In this document: one piece after another, positions 1-14,700 of the stretch | How positions within the stretch are numbered: position 1 is the first letter of the stretch | Layout of the letters: each line of letters opens with the position of its first letter | DNA from: Glandiceps talaboti | Taxonomy: Eukaryota; Hemichordata; Enteropneusta; Spengelidae | Assembly: GCF_964340395.1 (NCBI RefSeq) | Contig: NC_135553.1 | Coordinates: 1,114,001-1,178,000 of the forward strand | DNA: 64,000 bases | Direction of reading: 5' to 3' | The notes under the pieces: model-generated | Told to the model about the DNA's origin: nothing | Seen by the model: only the letters and a program-made list of their open reading frames with translations | Databases searched by the model: none | Translations under genes and position numbers: made by a program

Positions 1-29
1 AAACCAGACCATATTTTCTTCTCTTACAG

Positions 30-167
30 ACCGCAATAATAAATCTTGGATTGTGCCGTAGGAGAGGCTGTTACGACGATGTGTATGAAGTTGAAGCGCC
101 GGGTATTACGCCCTCTATCAGCAACGTTACTACTGCCACTGATCTCGCCTCGTCTTTGCTCATATAA
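30..167 (+). CDS. Possible terminal coding exon of an upstream gene (partial)
   Basis: A pyrimidine-rich tract ending in CAG (positions 18-29) is followed by an open frame of 45 codons ending in TAA at 165-167. The other two phases stop within the first ten codons, so only a phase 0 junction gives a long tail. The predicted tail begins with a short hydrophobic stretch, then CRRRGCYDDVYEVE, then a Ser/Thr-rich end. That resembles a cytoplasmic tail of a membrane protein, but I do not recognise the family. An AATAAA at 320-325 could be its polyadenylation signal. The rest of the gene lies left of the window. It could be a chance open frame. Confidence 0.4.
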   Translation, partial: TAIINLGLCRRRGCYDDVYEVEAPGITPSISNVTTATDLASSLLI

Positions 168-319
168 TGATATATCAAAGAGTTTCCATCTAATCGCTTC
201 ATGAACTACGTCACAGGTAGAAACAATTTATTCGGGGATACTTTAATAATTGAATCATGAGTATTCTAAGCTTATGATGATGATTATAGAAATAAGTTTA
301 AAACAAATTCGTAATTATA

Positions 320-325
320 AATAAA
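320..325 (+). promoter_or_regulatory. Candidate polyadenylation signal
   Basis: AATAAA about 150 bases after the stop codon of the possible upstream terminal exon. The motif is exact, but such hexamers are common in AT-rich DNA. Confidence 0.3.
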
Positions 326-1255
326 AATATGAAGCAAGAAAACATCATGTTTTCATCACTACTAAGGGCACGACCCCTCTGTCATTTCTATACAGATAGG
401 TCCTTAATTAGCTTTGTTAAGGGGGATCATCGGTGATTATTTTACTGACAGATATAACCATAGACATCTATGATATAACTATAGTTGAGAAGAGTCGCGC
501 AGTACAGACTAGTCTCGGTTACCCAGCCTCTTGCCCCCACTAGCAGGGCCTAGGGGGCAACTGGCCGATAGGCCGGGTATCACAGGCCGACACGAAGTAC
601 TGCTTCTTTCACGTGTTGGGGCGCCTTCAATCATCGATTAACCCGACCACAACACTGAACAAGACACGGGCACCTGAATCGATCTGTATAGTATGTATGG
701 TTTTTTAAATGTATAGTTATAAAGTAGATATACATATTGATTCAAGTGTTTGTGGAACAAAGACGAATATATCTTACAACACGTTGTACCTTGGAGTTAT
801 ATCTTATACGTGTTATACTAGTTTATAGTACGCTAAGCCCGAGTAAAATTTTATAGACTTGATTATTTTGTCACTTGATTTATCTTTGTACGTTGACTAG
901 ACTAAACAACAGTTGTGCTGAATACAGTAAGGATTGATGCTAGCTCAGATAAAACCAACTTTTTTTTGTCAATTTTATGCGTGAAGTAACATGTATAAGA
1001 CTCGTGGTTTATGTTGCCACGCCATGTTACATTGACTTGTAGAACTGAAATTTCTCTTCATTATTGTTAGATGCTAACATGTCCAATTATATAATATAAT
1101 AATATCTATAGACTACAGGGGGCGTGTACTAGTACCGGGGGTGCATGTACTATAGTGTTGACTTCAACCGCAACCAGTAAATAACCAGAATAAGATATAT
1201 ATATATATATCAAACACTTCGAGTCTCGCCTAGAGCGTTACCGTTATCCATTACT

Positions 1256-1342
1256 AGGTCAGCATTTAGTCTAGTTCCTATACGGTACGAGTGGATGCGA
1301 TCGTATAATTCGTATCGTATAGGAACTAGACCAGGTCAGCAT
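1256..1342. repeat. Short foldback element with flanking direct repeats
   Basis: The arms 1269-1284 and 1316-1331 are perfect 16-bp reverse complements (GTCTAGTTCCTATACG), and after one mismatch pairing continues for about five more bases. Directly outside, AGGTCAGCAT occurs at 1256-1265 and again at 1333-1342. This is a hairpin of about 65 bp bracketed by a 10-bp direct repeat. It could be a tiny foldback transposon with a target duplication or a local inverted duplication. Confidence 0.6.
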
Positions 1343-2531
1343 AATTTATCTAATATGTATCTATTGAAACAAGTAGTTCCCTGTCGTCATCTTTAGTAGA
1401 TGATCGTAGATGACTAATACACAGGGGCACGTGTTATTGCTTAGATTGCCGTTTTCTTAGGAAAATATCGTACGAATCCTGCTCTTTTCTCCTTACAGGA
1501 ATATATAGTAAGTTGTTATATTTAGTTTGTAGACCTGGAAAACAACAATCTATGAAATATTACACGCCCCTATGCACAGTGATGATATCGTCACTAGTAG
1601 CATTCACTATAGAATAGAATCTTTATTGCATCCGTTAAGAAGACAACATTTCTTCATTTGATTTTCTGCAATAAGTGTTTGGTGCTAAAACAAACTAGTA
1701 AATATATAAACTAGGTTTGTACGAAAGTGTAAACACTCAAATTAGGTAAAACAGGAAGTCATGACTCATTATCAGAAGTTCTTTGTTGGTGGGAATTTCA
1801 TTACGCTAGGTATAGTCAGTACATGCGCAGACTCACAATGGTCAATTATGTCAAATGTATCCTTCCAACGAGAAATTGATAGGTAAAGTAAAGAAAAGTA
1901 CAGAAAAAAAAAATAAAAATAAAAACTGGGTGGGTTGGGGTGGAATAGTGTAGACGCTAACGTTGGATTTACAAGACTTAGTTTCGTAATAACGCTTACT
2001 ATTAAAAGTAAGTGTCTCGGAACATTGGTCAAGCCACAGATAAGGAAAATAGTGGTCACTCAAACCGACAATTTGAGTCACCTGGTACATGTATTTGTTA
2101 AAGTCTAGTTCCCGACGACCTTGTTTCGATTTTACACTACGTTATCCTCACACATTTTACATTTGGGCACAGTATGACTAACCTACTACAAGTTATGAAA
2201 CTGATATATCATATATGTAAAATGATATTGCTCATAGCTTCATATAATTACAGAACGAAAGAAGAAGCCAACATGTGTGTTGCCATGGTCACGACCCTTG
2301 TGTTCACTTGTTTTTGTGAAATTGTATACCGAATCACATTTTTTGTAATTTTGTTATTTTTAGTTTGTTGACTTTTGTTTACTCAAATCATTTCCAACAT
2401 GTTGTATTATGTAGGTCGCTCTGACTAGAGAAGGAATCCGAATAAATCATATAATGGTTTGATGGGAGCACAATTTGTGCAATTATCATTGCAAACAACA
2501 GGTAACACATCCGTTTATTCACCTCACTCGG

Positions 2532-2663
<132 letters not shown>

Positions 2664-3489
2664 TTATTCTCCTATTTCAATATACTATAGGGTATTTGGA
2701 TATTTTATTTATGTTTGTTTGTTTTCTAGGGTTTGACATTTTATGAATTCGGGCATTTTTATCCTATCTACAATTCTGCATGTCGGTAATTAATTACATG
2801 TAACGGTCACTCAGTGTACGATTAATATTGCCTGTCAAAGATAATGACTCGAAACCGAGAAAAGATTACATCTATAAATATTATCAAAAATCAGCGGTTG
2901 AAGATTGAATAATTCCAGGCAGTCTGAAAACCACCAGGCCTTACTGGATCTCGCTTCGTAACAGACATTCATATAAATCGTATGGGGAAGAGTCGTGAAA
3001 GAAAGAAAGTAATTGTCCTGATTACATATAAGTTTCCTGACATCTCAATCCACCCACTTCAACATGATATAGTTTGCGCGGGTGGGTTCATTGCACTCTT
3101 AACGGGCGGACATGAATGTTTCAACCCGTATAACTTTTTTCTGTAGATGAATTCACATTTTTTTTGCTACATTCATTAAATTTAAATTGCCCATGACTAT
3201 GGTACGTAAGTTTGAATTTTTTCTTGGCAAATATACGAGAGTATTTTTTTTTTACACAACCAAGTTGCTTGTCTACCTTGTCTACTCCCCCTGTCTGTAA
3301 ATGGAATGTTCAAAGACGTCGCGAGACCCCGGAAGTGGACTAATACACGTGTAAACACGCCAACGTCAACATTCCGCAAGGAAACTCCACAGTGGGCTCG
3401 TCAACCCATGACTCATTGTATGGTAGTGCCAAAGACTGGCTGAAGTTTCCTGTATTCGCAACCAGAATATCAAAGACTGTGGCAGGGAC

Positions 3490-6400
3490 ATGGCTGGCAA
3501 AGAGTCGTGTTTAAGTTTATACCCTTACAATGGCGATGGCCAGGACGAAGCGTTGACATTCGATGTTGGTGAGAAGATAGTCGTTTTGGAAAAACCAGAC
3601 GATGGCGGTTGGTGGAAGGGTCACAAACAGGGAGGACTAGTGAAAGGGTGGTTTCCAGCATCGTACGTCAAACTTGAGGTAAAAAGACACCCTTACAATT
3701 TCAAACATTTCAACTCTCTCTTACTTCTTCCATTAAGTTTAACTATACCAGAAGGACTTTTATTTTTTTGTAACGTTTAATTTGCTCTTGTTTCTTCATT
3801 AAACATGCACGTTAACTTTTGCATGATTCATGAGGTACAACCCAGTACTACATGGCGGACGCCGGAAATCTGTCAAGCGTACAATCACCCTGGTTTGGTA
3901 AGAAGTTGAGAATGTGGTAATTATAACATGGCATCAAAGATTACGGAATAGGTCGAAAGATCGACATAATAAATGTCAGACGAAAGTCAAAAGTCTACCG
4001 TCCAAATTACATGTAACAGTTTAATTTCAACGACATTCCTTTAGTAGAAAGAGTTACGTAACAAATGAAGTCCTAAATGAATAACAACAAGTGTCATGTC
4101 AGTTACCCATGTAACAAATAAATGTCAGTGAAATATACATTAAATCGTAGACAGACCAGTCAGACAGTTAGTTAGTTCACTACGTTAATATGGGAAAATC
4201 AATGATGATAATGCTAGATTTATCTAGTAACGATTGATGTGTTGTTCCTCCATATCCGGGACAAACTAGACTTTTAAGAAGTCAAATTTCTACCTTCTAT
4301 TTTTACCCCGAGGTCAACCTAGCACTTGTACAACACACAAAGACTTCAAATTCATACATTGAATGGTAGGACTTTCAAGGTGACCGGACCCATATCTGTT
4401 TAAAGTTTTTATTCACGGCCACTGCAATTTGATATTGTTGTGTACTCTCTTTAAAGGGTCAAACATTGCCCCAAGGAACACACAGCTATTAGGGGTTGCA
4501 ATTGAATATGTCTCACTCTCTGACAGTAATCTGCATATATATCTAAACACATAACATAGACTATTAGGTACACAGAAGTCTTATCAACACCTGTTGCTAA
4601 TGCCATTATTTAATTATCTAATTTGCATATGTAATTGATTTATCAAATTGATTATAGCCCTTTAATGATATTATTCAAATTAACACTTACATTAGAATTT
4701 GTATTCACATGTTACTGTAGAAATATAGCCAACTTTTGAGGAAGATATCTTGTGATCATGTATTAATAAGTTGTCACTAGCTTGATGTTATATATATGCA
4801 AATTAGGTAATTAATATGCAAAACATATATGCTTCTGACAATCTGAACTCAAAGACCCTGGAATACATTCATAATATGAAAACACAAGTTATATGAAAGG
4901 CGGGCATCTTCATATTTGCATCTATTTCTCTGATTTATCACTTATTGGTAGTTTTATGCCATTATATTTGAATATGCATGATTTGTTTCATACATTATAC
5001 ATATCTGAATTTGCATACCATTTGCATTTGTCATATGTATATTTGGACCTACATCAAGGACATAACATCTTGAAACATATTTTTACAATTAGTCTATCTT
5101 GATGACATGATAGTCATATTTAAGACATCAAGTATGTATGGATGTACTGAGATGCTAACCATTACTGAGTGATTACTTGTAAATGAAGCAAACGTAAACA
5201 CAGTATTCATGTGTTGAAGATTGAGATATTGATTTCCTAGTACATGTAATTGTAATAAATCATGATTTAGAGGAAGTTTGAACCTTTTATAACTTCAGTT
5301 TATAATAATCAAATGAAAATTTAATAGCAAAATGTATGTGTGCTAACCAATACAAATTTCAATAGAACATTATCGAATATACAAGAAATTATTGAACTTT
5401 GTCAATTAAATGACTTTTGCCTTGTTATGTAAAAAAATATCAGTATTGTCATTACCATAAATGCATAGTTTTAGCTTAAAATCATGTTTTTTTCCAACTT
5501 GTACTTTTTTTGTGTGCAAACAAATGAATGCTGTGTTTATGCATGAATTAGCAATACAGAGAACATCCAATGCTAGGAGTGTCAATTAAGACTAGAATGT
5601 GTTAAATGTGATGTCATCAACAATAGTTTGCAAATAAACCCTTGCAGGAAATACTCCTGCAGAAAGCAGTTTATCATTACAGTGTACAGAAGTCAGAAAA
5701 AAGTCTGACTGAAGTTTAGTTTAATGCAATGTTCTTTCTACCTCTTTTGTAGACTTCAAGCCCAAGAGTTGGAAGAGCCACTATTAATTTACCCAATGAT
5801 TGGGAAATGTACCAATCACCGGAAGGGAAACCATACTATGTAAACAGAAGTACCAGAGAAACGAGATGGGATATACCTGATGGTACACAGACAGTACCAC
5901 TATCACCACCACCACCATCACCATCACCATCACCTCTACCATCAACAACCCAACAAAGCAATGGAGGTTAGAAACTATCATTTCTGCTATAGATTTTATT
6001 TTCACACACCTACCAGTATTTATTGTAATACAAACATGAAAACAAACTGTCATCAAAAATCAATATAAACAAAACAGCAAAACTGACAGTTACACTGTCA
6101 GTTTTATATAATTACAGTTATTTGTGATATTAGAATTGAAAGCAATGCAACACTGTCAGGGAATAATAGTAAATGTGTATAAAGTTGTTAGTATTAGATA
6201 GAAATATCAAGATTGGTCAGAATAGTAATGCTGTGTATTAGAGGAATTATTGAAGTTTGATTGTTGTTTACATGACTGTTTACCAAATATTGTATATTTA
6301 ATGAAGTTCTTGCATTGTACTACAATGTAATATTAACAACCAATCATTGTACTTGTACTAGAATACAAACAGAATAAGTACAATGTAATATTAACAACCA

Positions 6401-8716
6401 ATCATTGTACTTGTACTAGAATACAAACAGAATAAGTACAATGTAATATTAACAACCAATCATTGTACTTGTACTAGAATACAAACAGAATAAGTACAAT
6501 GTAATATTAACAACCAATCATTGTACTTGTACTAGAATACAAACAGAATAAGTACAATGTACGTGTATATTAGAAACCAATCATTGTACTTGTACTAGAA
6601 TACAAACAGAATACATGGAATAAGTACAATGTATATTAAAACCAACCAAATTAAAGATAGCAAACCAAGTAACAGCCTCTCAATTCAGAAATTTCCTCCT
6701 GGAAGTATTTTCCTTTCAGTATGAATGGTTTATTTCCTGTAATAAGACCCTTTCATCAATGCTGGAGATATTTAAAACTCATATTCCATATTTCAAGTAT
6801 ATATTACTCATGAACAAGTTTAAATGAATCTCTTCCTCAAATATCAAGTTAGATATGAAATGGTAGATACTTAGGAGTATACATCACTTTATTTAAGTTG
6901 ATTAAAAATGAAATTCTTACAGCCTAGATTAGCTAAGTAGTTTTATTTAAGTCATAACATGGTTCAAAATTGCCTGTTATTTTCTGTAAACTTTTCATTG
7001 CGACATTATAGTATGTTATTCTACTTCCTTGAGTGGTGTGATCCAACTATGGAGTATATGACACATAAAATGAGGAATGCCATTACTTGACAGTTTGTCA
7101 TGTGCATGTATTCATCATACAGCAGTATAAACATACTATGAGACATTTTTGCTATGTATCAGTATCAAAACATTGAATAAATAATGCATAACTAAACTAT
7201 TTGTTTTTCCTAACAGTCTTGCAACCATATCCAAACTTAAGTTATAACATCCCATACGTAAGAGGTCATCACTTGTTTTGCCCCCATTTTGAACAAAAAT
7301 GGAGAACTCTTTACCCACGATCTCAGTGTCTGATTTCTTATAATGTTTGTATCTTGATTTTTGTTTCCAGAAAATGAACCACTCAGGGTGTTTTGTTTTC
7401 AAGATATGGCACAACTGGCATTGTGTTTTCTTTCAGTAAGGATGTCTGCCATCTTGGGGACTTAGATGTTGAACTTGATGTTGTAATAACTATAAGTGTA
7501 GGAAATGACATAGGGGTTGGGTAGTGGGTAGCAGGAAGTTTGTATTCTTGATGTAAGCTGTAATGCTGTAATGATAATTGGAAGTTCAATTAAGGAGTCA
7601 GTAAAATCAACTGTGAAGTGATTCATTATGTTTGATTACTTCTCCTTCAAGAACAACCCATGGAAGTTGTAGATTTGTATTAGACCTGTTGTACATAGAA
7701 ATAGGAAAATTTCACACACACAAAAATGAAAACACAATAACAGATTTTCAACAGGATATGAAATCTAAATTAAGCTTTTAAGTCAACATTGTTGAGGGAC
7801 TTATGTCACCAAGTTATTTACTTTAATTATCAAGCCAAATGAGCAATGACTCAATAATGAGATTGTTGACATTGTGTTGTATAGCTATTGAATTTCCTAC
7901 TAACTACTTCACCTGTCTGTCTGCAAGGCTAACTTTGTCAGGCCTTTGTTTACTCTTTATATGACATAAGCAATTGATTATCTGATGCATTTTATTTAAC
8001 TATTTGTATTCTCTATGAAATTCATGAAATCATTCTTGGTAATGTACCATTCAATACATAAATATCAGTACATTCATTGAATTTACTGGAATGGAAAAAT
8101 AATGAAATTGGATTTTTTTTTCCTTCTGTCCTCTCTTTTTGTGAGCGTCTTATAGTTTGTATACATTATTTTTTGTCAAAATTTGAATAAAATTTGTTAA
8201 AGAGAGAAAAAAAATATTGAAAATTAAAAGTAGGTACATCAAGTTTTACACTAGTTGGTCTCCTGTCAGTCTCCTGGCTGAATCTGTGACTGCACTCTAG
8301 TAAGTAAACAAGTATAGTAGAGTCACAAATTCAGCCAATAAACAGGCTAGCTTTACACAATATACCATGAACTACAACACATAGCTTGAAATCTGAATCC
8401 ATGCAGTTAGGAGTTTCTTCTGTCTTTGAGGAAATGTTGTTGTCTTTGAGTGGGGTTAACTCTCAGTGATTTAGTTTCTCTTTATTTATGTGAGTGATGA
8501 ATAATGTTGATATAGAGTTCTATTAATAATAAATCACTGCCAGTGTTAAAATTTATACAACAACAAAGTAATTTATCTGTTGTTTCTCTCATTCATCAAA
8601 GTTACACAACATCTGGAACTTTTGAAGGGAAACCTTAAATATTTCAGACACAGAGTTACATTTTCCTTTTCCCATTTTCCATATTATTGATGCATGATGA
8701 AGAGAATGGGGATAAG

Positions 8717-8753
<37 letters not shown>

Positions 8754-11700
8754 TGGGGGGGGGGTGGGTTGGAATGGTTGATTGAGGACATTATAGTATC
8801 AAATTATTTTTCTCTGTTATTTCAGTAAAACTGAAAAGGAATTTGAAGGATTTTAATATGGTCTTTTTAAGGAAAATTCTGTTTACATGATTCTATTTTA
8901 CAAGTTGAGTGAACTCGGACAGATTAATGAATTGAAAACTAGAAACATGTTGATGAGATGTTTTTGTTGACCCTGACACAACATTGCTGATATACCAACT
9001 GGTATGTACAATGAATAGTTCTATTTTAAACACCAACAATATAGTGAATGACTATATCTGATTTATGATTAGATGCAGCACCAAAGGATCAAGAAACCAA
9101 TGGTTCAGCACCAACTGTAAATGATTCCAAGGCATCACCACCACCATCACCAGCACTGATTGAGGTACCACCAGAGGAGACAAAACAGCCTGCGCCAGCC
9201 AACACTGTCATTGTTAAACAGAGACAGTTTGTAGTAAGTGTCTATTAATGTTCCTGCACATTGTTACCTCAGTCTTGTAAATCAATAAGAGAGACCTTAA
9301 GATCTTAAGTCTCAATCAATAGTCCTCTTTCAAATCTCCACTTTGCTTTGCATTAGGATTATTCATTCAGACATTAATAGTGAAAGTGCTGTAGTCTGAT
9401 TATAGGATTGTAATTCTTAGAGTACAGCTATACAGGCATGTATTGTATCAGTATAAGTACAAGGATAAACATCCATTGAATAAATATAAAAGTTTCGATA
9501 TTAATATACATGTTTTCTCAGCAATCTACACTGCATTCACTTTCTTAAGTTTAAAGATGGTGTTCTCAGCAATCTAACCTGCATTCACTTTCTTAAGTTT
9601 AAAGATGGCGTTCTCAGCAATGTAACCTGCATTCACTTTCTTAAGTTTAAAGATGGTGTTCTCAGCAATGTAACCTGCATTCACTTTCTTAAGTTTAAAG
9701 ATGGTATTCTCAGCAATCTAACCTGCATTCAATTTCTTAAGTTTAAAGATGGTGTTCTCAGCAATCTAACCTGCATTCACTTTCTTAAGTTTAAAGATGG
9801 CGTTCTCAGCAGTCTAACCTGCATTCACTTTCTTAAGTTTAAAGATGGCGTTCTCAGTGATGTGACCTGCATTCACTTTCTTAAGTTTAAAGATGGCGTT
9901 CTCAGTGATGTGACCTGCATTCACTTTCTGGTCTTCACATAATTATACAGTTATACACCAGTAAGGTTGAAGCAGTTGACACTACTTGAAAGATAATTGT
10001 TACCATGAGGAATAAAATACTGACAAATTGTCAATCCAATGTAATCTAATCTTTATACCTGTCAGCAAAAATGACTTCAGTATTTCACCAATATCTGGAA
10101 AAATACATAATATAGTCAGTGGACCCTGACAATTTGAATGGCACATAAAAAATAATCAATCCTTGTAATGTGAAAACAAACCATGAGACAGCTGATCTTA
10201 GAGATCAGCTGTTTTACATAATTCAACCAGAGGACAGTAATGTGATTTATTTCATAGACAAGAAAATACCAATGGATCGCCTATTAGGTCCTCTACTATG
10301 CTGTTTTCATTTCTTTGAAAGACATTTCTCTAAACATTTCTCGTTTTCTTTTCTTTTGAAACATATTAACCCAACCAATAGTATACTAAACCCCAAAATT
10401 TGATGTAAACTGATAATAATCATATGAATGTATGCAAGTCCAGAAGTAACATCAAGATGTCACAAAAAATTGCAAGAAAACAAAAATTTTTGAACAAATG
10501 TAGAGAAGTGCTTGGTACTGATATAGATCATCCATTCAAAGTACAGTATTCTCTTAGGACAAGTTGTAGATCATGACATAATGGTAGAAATAAGACATCA
10601 CAAATTACCCTTTGACTGTGACAAGATGACCCAAGGTTTAACCTTGTAATGCAACAGAGTATGACCCCCTACAGTAGATTTTCCATCTCTTTGTATAGCA
10701 GAACACCAGAAATCCTACTACAACATTTATCTATTCAATAGCTTGTGTAATGTAATTACAGGGAAGTTCACTTTATATTCATTTATCATATTTGACTGTC
10801 TTTATCAAAGCTGACAAGAGCACACACACACAGTTAGACAGGAGTCAAATTTGTTTAGTTTCATTAACTGATTGTAATGTCTGTTATTGTTTACAATTAT
10901 TGAAATGTTTACTTCTTCTTATTTACAGGTCAATAATATAACATTTCCTCACCCGGACACATTGAAGGAACAAAGTCTACTGAAACCAGATGAATGCAGT
11001 TACTGTGATTACTTCTGGGTAAGAAAAAAACATCTAATTTTAATAAATAGATAAATAAATGAGTAAATAGATGAATTTTAGATGTATGATATAATGGTTT
11101 ATTTAGCTGTTGTAAGCCACAGACTCAAAATAAAAAAAAATTCTATGTTTTGTATTTTAGGTCAATGATGTAAATTTCAAACGTACAAACAATTAAAAAG
11201 ACAGAAAGAAAAAGATTATAAAAGTCCAGTGATGTGTTTCAGTCGTGGAATTGTTCCCAAATTCATAACTATAACTTAGGATCAGCAAGTACATGTAGTA
11301 AAAGGATAAACTGCATACGAGATGATGTATAGAGTAAAACTGGAACATAGACTTTATTTAGTGTTAGCCAGGAATTTGGCCTTAAGGTCTCACTCCAAAG
11401 CCATAACCACAATGGGCTAGCTGAACTATAGAAGAGATTTAACTGAACTTTATACCCTTTCATTAAATTTTAGTAAGTAATCAGTATTTGGATCTTAGCA
11501 ATACAAATGTGACTGGACAATTTCCTTGTACTTATCTACTTCCTGATTGAGTAAGTCAGACAGAAATAGATATAACCAGGACCTTTTGGTAATTAGAATA
11601 GACATTACCAGGACCCTGTGTGATTGATTGTGTGTGTGAATGTATGTGATTCTTGTCATGTGCCATTGAATCAATCAGATTACACTATACCATTACAAAG

Positions 11701-14700
11701 CTGAATTATGTCATGGCTGATATCCAATCAAATAGGCTATTACAAAGCTAAATTATGTCATGACTGCTATCCAATCAGATATGCTATACTATTGCAAAGA
11801 TGACTTATGTCACACCTGATATCCAATCAGATTGATTATTCATTGTGAAGCTGAATTATGCTAATGAGTAATGTTGATATCTTAGTCTGTGTAGATAGCC
11901 ATTAGAAAAGCAAATAGACCTTTTTATAACAAACTTGTTAAGTAGATATGTCTGTAATTGTGTGTGTGTTTATGATAAGGTCAGTCTCATGCAGGCAACA
12001 GTTATTTATCAAAGGAACAATACAGTCCTTAGTTTCGTTACATGTACAGTAATTCATAGACAGTGGACACTGTCTATAATAACGGGATTTTTTTTTGATT
12101 TCTGTCCACAGCTTTAGATAAAACAGCTACAGAAAAATCAGTTATCTTAGAAGCTATTTTAGGCAAAGTTTTAAAGCATAGCAAGTCATCACAAGTTACT
12201 GACATATCTTTCTTTGTCTTATCTGACAAATGATTCAATAACAATATTTTATTAAAAAATAGCATATATGGTATCCATGCCATCCTGTGATATATTACTT
12301 TATGAGGAAAAGATAAGAAATATTCTGTAGTTCACGATGTTCCGGATAACCATGATATGATATATGCTATGTAGGAAAGTGCAGATTCCAGATCAAACTA
12401 AAATTACTTCCTTCTCTCATTTGTTTATTTACATACATTTGTAATAACTTTTGAAGGATCAATCTACAAGTTGGTATCATCAAGTAAAATTATGTAAGCA
12501 GCGAGCTTTCTAAAACATTTTTGTTGACTGTTGACTGTGCTCCCATGGTCAACATATTGTTTTCAAGTCACAAGATGCTTTAGGTACTACTAGCAAGGAA
12601 GTTCATGTCTTAGATCCAAGTAATGGGCTTTGTAAGTAATTTAAGTATTTGAAGTATCAAAATATATGACTCTCATAACACATTGAGTGAAGAATTTCCT
12701 CTCTGTTGAAATGAACTTCTCAAATTCCTCATAGTTCAAATTGATAATTGACAAAGTGATCATAAAAATTAAGAGTGTATGTTATTTTTATACAATAATA
12801 AGGGGAATTATTCTTGGCCATGTTCATTGTCTGTACTGTGTGCTCATCATTATAGAATTTTCAGACTACGAGTCTACGTAAGATTAATCATCAACATTTT
12901 ATGAAAGCAGCCATTATTTGATAGTTTCACTATGGTTTTATGATTAATTACCCTTATTTTGAGACATTGCTAAGAAGGGACTGTTGTGTTGTTGTGTTAT
13001 ACATGTAACCCATACACCTAATGGAACATCTATATTTGGTCTTTAAATAAATAACCTTAATATAACCTTCTGACAGGTCACAGCTTGTAAAAAATAAATG
13101 TGTACAAAAGGTACCAGTATATTGTCAGCTAATTTGATTAACAGATGTATGTAAATGTGGAATAAAATTGCAGGTTTACAGTATCACTTCTACACTAGGG
13201 AAATACAAATATTCAAGCAACAGTTGAAAATTGGTTTTGACTTAACTTAAAATTATGCTTTAATGTCTCTTTTTAAGGATAGTAGAAGTGACTGAAAATA
13301 AAGATACAAATAAAACAAACTTTCAAAAACAGTTTATGTGGCCAAATATGAAATACTTTGTTTGTAAAACATAGAAATTATTAGTTCTTGTATCAGACCA
13401 AGTGTTCTAGTTACTTATGACTCAGACCACTAGTGGTGTAAGCTTAGGAGTAATGTTTAATCTGTTCAGGTCTACAGACTTTGTCAAACTCTCTATTTAG
13501 TGCCAGTTAATGGAAAGTTTGACAAAACCTGTCGACCTGAATAGGTCAAATGTTACTAGAAGTAACTAGAACCCTTGGTCATGGCATGGTACAAGCACTA
13601 TTAATTACTGTGTGTACAGTTCAAAATCACAACTTTCAATCTTTCTGATGGTTTCATAGAGATTACTCTCAATTGTTAGATTTACATATAGCTTCAATAT
13701 GCAAATTGTAATTATAACACTCAGAAATTATTGTCCTTGTACACCTTTTTACATGTGATTATTTCTACAAATGCAGAACTGGTTGGATATCAAGGTAGTT
13801 CTGTTTACAGTACTAATTTATGACTTTTAGATAACTTTATGGCCGACATGCATAGTGAACATTTCACATGGTACTTACTGCTTATCATCATCACTTTATA
13901 GCTAGTACATTGGCACAGCCACTGTATTTTCACTGAGTTAGTGTCAAGTTTTGACAGTGGTGTGTGTGCAATTTAGTATTATTAAACCTTGATTCATAAT
14001 ATTCATTTTTGCAGACTTGGGTTACAAACCTCATATTTATAAAGACATCATATTTAGATTTTACATACAGCATCGCCTGTGACACTGATGTTTGTAATAA
14101 TATTATGTAAATTATAAACTCATAATATCTGCAATAAATCCTGATTTTTGTACTTTTTCTCCACCAGCTTGAACATAATTATCTTAAAATGAGTTAGCAA
14201 AAGGGAAAATTGGCAAAAAAAAAAGGAAAAAAGGCCATAAAAACTTAACAATTTGAATTTATCATTGAAGTGCATTAATATTGCTGCATATATATCTATA
14301 AAGAGAGAAAGTAAATTATAAAAGCATGGAAGAATAAATATCTACTAATACTGCAGGTTTGTCCAATTAGACTATTTAAATGACATTGAATTAGAAAAAT
14401 CTCTTTAGAAACAAACAAAATTAAAAGGCCAGTTTTTGATATATATACTTGTGTAAGGACTTTATCAGTTTTAGCGATTGTCCTATCCAGTAGGTGCTAT
14501 TTATAGAACTTGTGTCATCTCTAAATAATGTCACATATATATTAAACTTCTAAACTTAGAAAACGAAATCATGATTAGATCTTTAGCTGGACAAGTAAGG
14601 AAAGTCATGTAGCCAGCAAGTCATGTTCAGCTCCATAGATGGACTAAAGGACCCCCTGTCGTGGGAAAATCTTTTATAAAATATGTGGCCTGTTAAACTA

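Larger units (their letters stand above)
5967..9072. other. GAS7 intron 2
   Basis: About 3.1 kb. It contains a short perfect hairpin (6079-6105), a 58-bp minisatellite (6318-6640), an imperfect inverted repeat (8266-8339) and a GT microsatellite (8721-8752). No further exon was seen. Confidence 0.6.
9234..10928. other. GAS7 intron 3
   Basis: About 1.7 kb. It holds a 48-bp minisatellite (9516-9930) and a perfect 11-bp hairpin (10188-10212). The rest is AT-rich with no exon seen. Confidence 0.6.

Noticed and set aside
3470-3661. Minus-strand open frame opposite the SH3 exon
   Set aside because: A shadow of the GAS7 exon.
9516-9930. Possible CRISPR-like spacing of repeats
   Set aside because: The entire 48-bp period is repeated, so no spacers exist. 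It is an intronic minisatellite.
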